Shown piece by piece: positions 7,287-12,913 of a DNA stretch of 12,913 bases. Numbering within the stretch: position 1 is the stretch's first letter; each line of letters opens with the position of its first letter. The stretch comes from Planctomycetota bacterium. Its GTDB lineage: Bacteria > JAJVIF01 > JAPKYR01. The stretch is taken from contig DAOVJF010000020.1 in NCBI GenBank assembly GCA_030673355.1, forward strand, positions 1-12,913, given 5' to 3'. The notes beneath the pieces are model-generated. The model was not told where the DNA came from and made no database searches. It saw nothing but the letters and a program-made list of their open reading frames with translations. The translations under genes were made by a program, and so were the position numbers.

Positions 7287-8882
7287 TCAATTCCGAATTC
7301 CCATAGCATCCTCAATCATATCATCAAATCCGCACATTTCATCAGCTCTTTCACTGTGATCCGAATTCCGGTACACAGCAAACCAGGCCATATCCATCGG
7401 AATTTCACCGCTCTCAAGAATTTCTCCAGCTTCCTCACACTTACCCGACTCCGCAAGCGCTACCGCATAATCAAGCGCGAATTCCACCACATGCGGCGAG
7501 TCCTCGTAAGCCAGTTTAAGGAGTTCGAATCGCCTGTCCGGTTCCTCACCCGCGATATCAAGAATTCGTGCGAGCAGGTGCGCGACATCGGGATCGTTTG
7601 GAAAATATTCATGCCGGTCTTCAACCCTCTCGAGAAGGTCGTCAAGCACGATTCGCGGATCGGGATCGGACGGGCCAACCGCATGTGGAGCGATTTCCGC
7701 GAGCCTGACATACCTTAAAGCAAGCTCCCTGTTGTACGGGGAGACAATCATTCCGCGTGCAGCCTCGTCGATAGCCAAATCGATATCCCCAGGGAATTCC
7801 CACACAGACGATAAAAGCCCGTACCCGCTTACCTGGTACGGATTGACCTCGAGCGCTTTACCCGCACAATCACGGGCTTCAAGCGTATTGCCACCCGCGA
7901 TCGATGTAAGCCCGATTATCACTAATAGGGACGCGACCTCCGTATGGCGCATCGGTTCGCCAGCTTCCGTAACCAGGCTTTCATCATATTCAATCCCGAT
8001 TTCATCAAGAATATCCCGCCCGCAGGATTTTACGATTCCCTCGATTGCGCTCGACCTCGCATAATCGTACCGGCCGGAATGAATCGCATAACCGGCCAGC
8101 CTTATAAAGCTTGATGTCAATCGCTGATTGGTCGAAGGCAGTCCCGCCAGGATTTCCAGCGCGCGGTTCACCTCGCCCCGTTCAAACATAAGTTCCGCGC
8201 GTTTCATCTGGACATTCGGATGGTGAAACCCAAGAGTTCCGCTTTGAATTACTCCGGGAACATTCGGCAGGCGTTCTATGATCTGTTCGGCCCTGATAAA
8301 ATCACGGTCATGGATCGCCATCGAGAACATAGTGAACATATCGAAAATATCCGGATTTGGGTTCGACGTAATCTCGTTACCCACCAAAGTCGCAAGGTCA
8401 AAATCTCCCAGTTCCAGCGCGATCTCCCACATCGCAGCCTCTAAGTATGACGATCCTTCCCGCCGGGCAAGTCTCATTGTCTCAAGGTCCCGTTCAGCTC
8501 CTGCAAGATTACCCATCGAATTTAAAATTTCGCTTCGGAGTTCGAGAAGATCGTGATTGTATGGTCCCGGGTCCAGTGAATTCACCAGCTCCAGCGCCTC
8601 ATCGTATATTCCAAGCCGGGTTTTAAGGAACGCTTCGGCATATGTGGCATAGAAATGATCGCCCCCGGGATGGTCTTTCAATGTTCCCAGAAGCTCTATA
8701 GCTTCCGCATAACGCCGTTCGTTGATTGCGTCGGCCACAAGAAGTACGATCTCATCGGGGTCGGGAAGTTCCTCTTCCGGATCCGGTTCTTCATAGCATC
8801 CAGAACATAAAAACGCCAGAACAGCAATCAAACCGAAAATAAACAGGTTATTCAGATATGACCGGATTGAAAAATTCCGCAT
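7287..8882 (-). CDS. TPR lipoprotein, second of three tandem paralogues
   Basis: This 531-residue predicted lipoprotein has a long hydrophobic signal ending in LCSGC (C29). An acidic, proline-rich linker (EEPDPEEELPDPDE) then spaces the body from the membrane. TPR-like helix pairs are visible at about 45-135 (RRYAEAIELL, GIYDEALELV), 225-290, 320-385 and 460-500. The frame continues upstream to 8969, but those codons give no signal sequence. The ATG at 8882 has GGAG seven bases upstream and leads straight into the signal. With this start the gene overlaps the end of the preceding paralogue by 35 bases. The strongest similarity to the 553-residue paralogue is at residues 278-304 and in the NYAVALA/DYAVALA segment near 470. 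No catalytic motif is seen. Confidence 0.88.
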   Translation of the reverse strand: MRNFSIRSYLNNLFIFGLIAVLAFLCSGCYEEPDPEEELPDPDEIVLLVADAINERRYAEAIELLGTLKDHPGGDHFYATYAEAFLKTRLGIYDEALELVNSLDPGPYNHDLLELRSEILNSMGNLAGAERDLETMRLARREGSSYLEAAMWEIALELGDFDLATLVGNEITSNPNPDIFDMFTMFSMAIHDRDFIRAEQIIERLPNVPGVIQSGTLGFHHPNVQMKRAELMFERGEVNRALEILAGLPSTNQRLTSSFIRLAGYAIHSGRYDYARSSAIEGIVKSCGRDILDEIGIEYDESLVTEAGEPMRHTEVASLLVIIGLTSIAGGNTLEARDCAGKALEVNPYQVSGYGLLSSVWEFPGDIDLAIDEAARGMIVSPYNRELALRYVRLAEIAPHAVGPSDPDPRIVLDDLLERVEDRHEYFPNDPDVAHLLARILDIAGEEPDRRFELLKLAYEDSPHVVEFALDYAVALAESGKCEEAGEILESGEIPMDMAWFAVYRNSDHSERADEMCGFDDMIEDAMGIRN

Positions 8883-10497
8883 GGCTGTTCTCCGGATCGA
8901 GATGAGCGTGTACGCGCGATGCAAATTCCTGGAGATTCGAGTCGGACCTAAGATCGGCTTCCTGTTCAAGAGCTGTTACCCAGGTAAGGTAAGGCGATCC
9001 GGGCGGGAGGCTGATTTCCACAATTCGCATAGCCTCGTCAAGCCTATCGTCACGCGCGAGCCAGTAAGCCAGGCGGAATGATGTCTCGCGTGTGGCTCCT
9101 GGAAGCGCCAGTGCCCGGGTGTACAAAGCAATTGCGCCACCGATATCCCCCTCGTACCCGGTAAGCTCCGCTCGTGCTGATTTATAGAATGGATTCAACG
9201 GGTACTCCGACTCATAATGGATTAGAAGTTTATCCAGGTCCTGTGTAAGTTCCTCAAGGTCCCATGGAATCTCGGTTTCTTCATCTGCCAGGGGTGAGAA
9301 TTGCAGGATTCTCAATCGCGTTCGTACATCCGATGGTGGCGCGAAATTCAATGCTTTATCCAGGTTCTCAAACGAGGATTCGACTTTGAATTCAGAGATA
9401 TCAACCGCCGCGAGCTGAAGATACGCGACATAATCGTAAGGATTTAATGCAACCGCTCGATCGGCAAGAAGTCTCGCGCGTTCCCTCAGGCCTGATCCAA
9501 GTTCCAGGGCCGACGCGCTGTCGAGAAGGTCGGCGACCGCGAACGATTTACCAACATGCGACGGGTACGTATCAGGCGATGCATCGAGCCATTGGACCGC
9601 TTCAAGGTCCTCGAACATTGACCTTAGATTTTGCCTGAATGAATCATACTCTCCTGTCTCAGCTTCCAGGCGAAGCAGGATCATCGCGATGTTGGAATCG
9701 AAGCCAATGTCTGTAATGAAATTCCTGGCGCGATCCAAAGCAACGGATATATTTCCACCAAGGTAATCTATATATATCTGCACCAGGACGTATAGAGGAT
9801 CTGTCGGAATTAAAATACCGGTTGAGGAAGCAAGGACCTCTTCAAGTTTCGCTGGGTCTTCGGATCGCAACGCGCCAAGAATTTCAATCCGGATACTCAG
9901 TTGATCCGAATCATCAATTGTATTCAGACGTTCTCGCATTTCCCTGGCGTTCTGCCAGTTGCCAAGGTCGCTATAGAGCCGCGCCATTGCAAAAAGGATT
10001 TCAGGCGAAGACTGTTCCGCGTCCATTTCATGGAGCGAGAGGTAGTCGCGAAGCGCGTCCTCATAGCGGCATATGCCCCACAGAATTTCAGCCCTCAATC
10101 GAAGGAGATCGGGCCGGTCAGTATTAATTATGTATTGGGTAAGCCTGAGAAATGCTTCATCGAGGCGACCGAGTTCAAAGAGAAAACCGGCCCGTACAGG
10201 GTCGGCATCGTTGTAGGTCACTATCCCATTTTCGATACCCTGGTCCAGAAAGGATAAAGCATAGCGCGCGCCATCGCTCTCGTAGAGTTCAAATACCACC
10301 TGCCAGAGGACATCCGTGGTGATGGTCGACCAGTCGAATGGTTCCTCCGTGGCAAGGTCTTCGGTCTCAGCGGTCGTAATCCCGGTTGAATCGATTGATC
10401 CATCGCCATTACCGGTACTGCAGGCAGGGATAAATACTGTCAGTGCAACCGCAAGGATTAGATAAATTGTTCCGGTTTTTACTTTCGAGATAGTCAT
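8848..10497 (-). CDS. TPR lipoprotein, first of three tandem paralogues
   Basis: This 549-residue predicted lipoprotein has a signal ending in FIPAC (C26), then a low-complexity Ser/Thr/Gly/Asp/Glu linker (about 27-55). A helical body follows with TPR-like units at about 95-155 (LGRLDEAFLRL, CRYEDALRDY), 160-195, 325-385 and 445-495. It is the most diverged of the three but keeps the landmarks: ALNPYDYVAY at 350-359, the late LA..DRLDEAM..V unit, and a C-terminal EFFNPVI that echoes EYLNPFI in the last paralogue. The frame could start at a GTG at 10557, adding 20 residues, but no ribosome site supports that. I chose the ATG because it opens the signal peptide. Its own Shine-Dalgarno is also poor, so the start is the least certain in the cluster. 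It is presumably the first gene of a four-gene operon. Confidence 0.85.
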   Translation of the reverse strand: MTISKVKTGTIYLILAVALTVFIPACSTGNGDGSIDSTGITTAETEDLATEEPFDWSTITTDVLWQVVFELYESDGARYALSFLDQGIENGIVTYNDADPVRAGFLFELGRLDEAFLRLTQYIINTDRPDLLRLRAEILWGICRYEDALRDYLSLHEMDAEQSSPEILFAMARLYSDLGNWQNAREMRERLNTIDDSDQLSIRIEILGALRSEDPAKLEEVLASSTGILIPTDPLYVLVQIYIDYLGGNISVALDRARNFITDIGFDSNIAMILLRLEAETGEYDSFRQNLRSMFEDLEAVQWLDASPDTYPSHVGKSFAVADLLDSASALELGSGLRERARLLADRAVALNPYDYVAYLQLAAVDISEFKVESSFENLDKALNFAPPSDVRTRLRILQFSPLADEETEIPWDLEELTQDLDKLLIHYESEYPLNPFYKSARAELTGYEGDIGGAIALYTRALALPGATRETSFRLAYWLARDDRLDEAMRIVEISLPPGSPYLTWVTALEQEADLRSDSNLQEFASRVHAHLDPENSHAEFFNPVISE

Positions 10498-10797
10498 TTG
10501 GCTGGAAGGATTATAACCGGAATAATCCTGACTTCCTATTAAACGATTCAATTTCACACTAATATAGGAATGTAAATCCCGGGAACATGTTGATAAACAC
10601 TATAAGGAATTTTGAAAATACATTAAAAAACTCACCATCAATCGCATTTGGATATGGTTAAAAGAGTCCTTGCGTCCTTGTAAGATCGGCATTCATAGAT
10701 TAAAATTTATAGTGAACAGACAGGGATTTTATTTAATCACAATTTACTTGGTTTTACCTGATTAAGATTTTATTTCTCAAGTTGCCTGGGTGCAGAC
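10498..10797. other. Divergent intergenic region between TPR cluster and sulfatase gene
   Basis: About 300 AT-rich bases must hold the promoters of both the minus-strand TPR-nth cluster and the plus-strand sulfatase gene. On the minus strand a TATAAT lies at 10510-10515, only 12 bases before the chosen TPR ATG. If used, it would give an almost leaderless message, and it has no good -35 box. Adjacent short palindromes CCCGGG and AACATGTT lie at about 10578-10590. I see no convincing promoter pair for the sulfatase gene, no RNA gene and no further reading frame. Confidence 0.5.
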
Positions 10798-12228
10798 ATG
10801 CGGCGTTGGGTTCTTTATCTAATCATCCTGGTATCCTTCCAGACAATCGCTTCCGAGAAAAATCGACCGGCAGGCCCTTATCCCCACGTCAAAAATATTA
10901 TTGTTATTGCCGTCGACACGCTTGCCGCTCAGCACCTTGGATTCGTGGGTTACACGCGCGACACTTCTCCATTTATGGATGAACTCGCCCAAAGGTCGGT
11001 CGTCTTCAACAGGGCATATACACCCGAATCGAAAACAGAGCCGTCATTTACATCACTCCTGACCGGACTGCACCCGTCGACCCATGGAATTATAGAGAAC
11101 GGATCGATGATCCCGGACGACATTCATTTCCTGACCGGAGATTTCAAAAAATCAGGTTTTCAAACGTGGGGAATCCCCGCCGCGAATGTCATACACGGAC
11201 GGTTCGGATTCCAGAACGCTTTCGATTTCTACGCTCATGTACCGCCTGTCCCGATTACCGCTGGAAGGGTGATCGAGAAGCTTACGGGAATTCTTGAAAA
11301 TTCTCCCCGCCCCACAGAACCGGAATTCTCAATTTCAGGCCCACCAATATTCCTGATGCTTCATTTCTTCGATCCGCATACTGAATTCACCCCTGCAGAA
11401 GAATACATGACAGAATTCACCGATCCGGATTACGACGGAATTGTGAACGGAACCTGGCAGCAGTTTGATTTATACAACCGGTACGAACTGGATTTCACCC
11501 AGGATGACATAAGGCACGCGATCGATCTTTACGATGCTGAAATCCGTACTTTTGACGATCGACTAAGGGAGCTGTTCGATCTCTTCGATTCAACCGGGCT
11601 TCTTGATAATTCGCTGATTGTCCTGACAGCGGATCATGGCGAAAACCTTGGAGAACATCATTTCTTCACGCACGGTCATCCATACGAAAAAGCCCTGAAC
11701 ATCCCTCTGCTCTTCCACTTCCCGGACGATATGTGGGCGGGAAAAAGGATCGATTCGCTCGTTGAAATCACTGACATTCTCCCCACCCTATTAGAAATCG
11801 CCGGAATTCAAGTGCCTGAAAATATCGACGGTCAATCCCTTATCACGCTGATTGATCCTGATATCCCGGGTGAATTTGTTGAAAGGGAATTCCTTTTCGC
11901 GATCGGAAACGCAACCACTGAGGAATCCCGAAAGAACCGGATTCCCGAGGGTAGCAGGACCTATGGCATATTCGACGGGACTCACCGTCTGACGGTTGAA
12001 TTATTACCGGACGGGCAGGTTGAGTCCGGGGACGATCTATGGTTATACAATATCCGGATCGATCCCGGGGAGACTGATAATCTCCTGGACAGGAATAATG
12101 GCGTGTTTCAAATCCTCGCTCCCTTACTCGAACGGATGATCGCGGATTCACATACTGGTCATATCGTCGATCTCAACTCTGAAACCCTCACGATGTTACG
12201 CAGCCTCGGGTATCTGTCGAATGAATAA
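10798..12228 (+). CDS. Exported sulfatase-fold hydrolase with Thr nucleophile position
   Basis: This 476-residue protein is of the alkaline phosphatase/sulfatase superfamily. A hydrophobic N-terminus (about 4-19) ending near TIAS looks like a Sec signal, so it is probably periplasmic. NIIVIAVDT supplies the metal-ligand aspartate (D40). The position where sulfatases carry Cys or Ser is T80 in TEPSFTSLLTG, so formylglycine cannot form there. HFFDPHTEFTP (about 185-195) and TADHGENLGEH (D279, H280) give the remaining conserved active-site and metal segments, and the protein ends in the family-typical LRSLGYL. A Thr at this site also occurs in phosphoglycerol-transferase-like relatives and in many unassigned sulfatase-like proteins, so phosphodiesterase or phosphotransferase activity is as likely as sulfatase activity. 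Only a weak GGGTG precedes the ATG. It is transcribed divergently from the TPR cluster. Confidence 0.9.
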   Translation: MRRWVLYLIILVSFQTIASEKNRPAGPYPHVKNIIVIAVDTLAAQHLGFVGYTRDTSPFMDELAQRSVVFNRAYTPESKTEPSFTSLLTGLHPSTHGIIENGSMIPDDIHFLTGDFKKSGFQTWGIPAANVIHGRFGFQNAFDFYAHVPPVPITAGRVIEKLTGILENSPRPTEPEFSISGPPIFLMLHFFDPHTEFTPAEEYMTEFTDPDYDGIVNGTWQQFDLYNRYELDFTQDDIRHAIDLYDAEIRTFDDRLRELFDLFDSTGLLDNSLIVLTADHGENLGEHHFFTHGHPYEKALNIPLLFHFPDDMWAGKRIDSLVEITDILPTLLEIAGIQVPENIDGQSLITLIDPDIPGEFVEREFLFAIGNATTEESRKNRIPEGSRTYGIFDGTHRLTVELLPDGQVESGDDLWLYNIRIDPGETDNLLDRNNGVFQILAPLLERMIADSHTGHIVDLNSETLTMLRSLGYLSNE

Positions 12229-12316
12229 GACCAATCCTATTATTTAAATATTGATTCGACATCAGGGACTCTATCTTTTTGCCAGTCATAATCTCGAAGC
12301 ATCCTGAACGCGTGGC

Positions 12317-12346
12317 GTCGACAAGCTGAGATCGTCGACAAGCTGA
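12317..12346. repeat. Short direct repeat next to palindromic element copy 2
   Basis: GTCGACAAGCTGA occurs twice with a 17-base period. The CTGAGATCG between the copies also appears at 4709-4717, at the head of the first 45-base unit of copy 1. This may be a degenerate outer unit of the same element. Confidence 0.5.
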
Positions 12347-12385
12347 ATTCGTCTGCTAATGTAGGGGAAAACCTCCGCTGATATC

Positions 12386-12472
12386 GGGGACACCTCTTTT
12401 CGCCCGTCGAAAAGCAGGTGTCCCCCTAGATTCTAAATATGTCCAATCAATTTTTGTTTAACAGGATTGGAC
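12386..12472. repeat. Dispersed palindromic element, copy 2
   Basis: GGGGACACCTCTTTTCG (12386-12402) pairs with CGAAAAGCAGGTGTCCCC (12408-12425) around a five-base loop, with a single bulged base, so this copy is a tight hairpin. It is followed by the block shared with copy 1 (12433-12462). Within that block GTCCAATC (12441-12448) and GATTGGAC (12465-12472) form a second perfect 8-bp stem. Compared with copy 1 the 45-base direct units are missing and the hairpin stem sequence differs beyond the GGGGACACCT core. Confidence 0.75.
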
Positions 12473-12515
12473 TGAAAACCCCATCCGGAAGAACGTGGCA
12501 ACCGGGATTAATGGT

Positions 12516-12541
12516 AAAAAAAACTCCAGGCATACCTGGAG
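12516..12541 (-). terminator. Intrinsic terminator of the NTF2-like gene
   Basis: On the minus strand CTCCAGG, loop TATG and CCTGGAG form a 7-bp stem followed by eight T residues, starting 26 bases after the stop codon of the NTF2-like gene. On the plus strand the same stem is followed by ATTTTAGTTTTATTT, so it may also stop transcription arriving from the sulfatase side. Confidence 0.85.
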
Positions 12542-12567
12542 ATTTTAGTTTTATTTCTTTAACCGCA

Positions 12568-12912
12568 TCATTCCATTTTGCTAAGGATCCAGTCACCGTC
12601 TTGTTTTACATATTCAAAGACTGTCACAATGCCTTCCGAATCTGTGATCGTTAAAGATGCAGTGTTACCGTCAAATTCAGAGACAGCAGCTTTAAGATCG
12701 TTCTCCTGCTCTTCTCCCATTACCATGTCACCCATCATTTCTTTCAATTCCTCTTCGGTGAACATCCCTACCATCTCTTCCATTCCACTGAAATTTTCCT
12801 CCCAGAGTTCCTCAGTGCAGAATGTCTTTGCTTTTTCAAAATCTAATTCCCCAAAGGCACCAAAAAATTCCACAATTACGGTTTCGAGCGGTCCGAATGC
12901 GAATGTACCGGC
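12568..12912 (-). CDS. NTF2-like / DUF4878-like protein, 5' partial
   Basis: This is the C-terminal 114 residues of a protein whose start lies beyond the right edge; the frame is open to the last full codon. The visible part begins AGTFAFGPLETVIVEFFGAF, then GELDFEKAKTFCTEELWEE. This is the typical opening helix pair of small NTF2-like (DUF4878/SnoaL-like) domains, in which a growing or stressed pool is drained by 'FEKA..FC'-type helices. A Met/Glu-rich helical insert (FSGMEEMVGMFTEEELKEMM) follows, then beta strands ASLTITD, TVFEYVK and GDWILSKME that close the cone fold. Members are often lipoproteins, but the N-terminus is not visible here. It is very acidic and no catalytic residues can be named. 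A strong terminator follows. Confidence 0.75.
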   Translation of the reverse strand, partial: AGTFAFGPLETVIVEFFGAFGELDFEKAKTFCTEELWEENFSGMEEMVGMFTEEELKEMMGDMVMGEEQENDLKAAVSEFDGNTASLTITDSEGIVTVFEYVKQDGDWILSKME

Positions 12913-12913
12913 A

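Larger units (their letters stand above)
12229..12567. other. Gene-free stretch after the sulfatase gene
   Basis: This 339-base gap holds the short direct repeat, the second palindromic element and a terminator, listed separately. I see no intrinsic terminator directly behind the sulfatase stop, so the palindromic element may lie within its transcript. The short frame starting at 12439 begins inside the repeat and runs through the terminator and the opposite gene, so I do not count it. Confidence 0.6.

Noticed and set aside
10578..10590. Adjacent palindromes CCCGGG and AACATGTT as an operator
   Set aside because: They are short, of different sequence, occur only once, and have no mapped promoter around them. 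Chance palindromes of this size are common.
2..12228. A sulfate-ester pathway linking the AtsA-like MBL protein and the sulfatase-fold enzyme
   Set aside because: They are nearly 10 kb apart in different transcripts. Neither substrate is known, and the sulfatase-fold enzyme lacks the Cys/Ser needed for formylglycine.
12439..12654. 71-codon plus-strand frame after the sulfatase gene
   Set aside because: It begins inside the dispersed repeat, passes through a hairpin terminator and continues antisense to the NTF2-like gene.

Overview
The window looks like chromosomal DNA from an uncultured, probably Gram-negative (diderm) bacterium of middling GC content. The reasons are four predicted lipoproteins with N-terminal lipobox cysteines, an exported sulfatase-fold enzyme, Shine-Dalgarno-led genes, and a beta-propeller surface-lipoprotein style that I associate with candidate-phylum metagenome bins. 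I cannot assign a phylum from this sequence alone. There are no phage genes, no CRISPR array and no intact transposase.

Layout, left to right. (1) The 3' part of a metallo-beta-lactamase-fold hydrolase (tRNase Z / AtsA-like group), plus strand, meets a minus-strand zinc-ribbon/coiled-helix protein; the two stop codons share one TTAA. (2) A plus-strand 841-residue lipoprotein follows. It has an unclassified N-terminal module and then seven SBBP-type repeats of about 65 residues, which should close into a seven-bladed propeller. (3) A hairpin terminator that could work on both strands separates it from a minus-strand tRNA-Trp (anticodon CCA, CCA end encoded), which has its own good sigma70-type promoter. 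(4) An intergenic repeat element with GGGGACACCT inverted arms follows; a second copy lies about 7.6 kb away, after the sulfatase gene. (5) A compact minus-strand cluster, read right to left, holds three tandem paralogous TPR lipoproteins of 549, 531 and 553 residues and then an endonuclease III gene (nth). The junctions are a 35-base overlap, a 38-base gap with a strong ribosome binding site, and an ATGA overlap, so a single transcript is likely. (6) A sulfatase-fold enzyme with threonine at the usual nucleophile position is transcribed divergently from the cluster. (7) After the second repeat copy and a strong minus-strand terminator comes the 3' end of an NTF2-like/DUF4878-like protein that runs off the right edge.

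How it fits together. Most of the coding capacity is cell-envelope protein: a propeller lipoprotein, three TPR lipoproteins and an exported sulfatase-fold hydrolase. The TPR paralogues align along their whole length and look like products of gene duplication. They probably sit in the envelope as protein-protein interaction scaffolds, but nothing here shows their partner. The link to nth may be no more than shared transcription. I found no single convincing new system. The points most worth a second look are the TPR-lipoprotein triplet coupled to nth, the dispersed palindromic element, and a tRNA-Trp with A rather than G at position 73.
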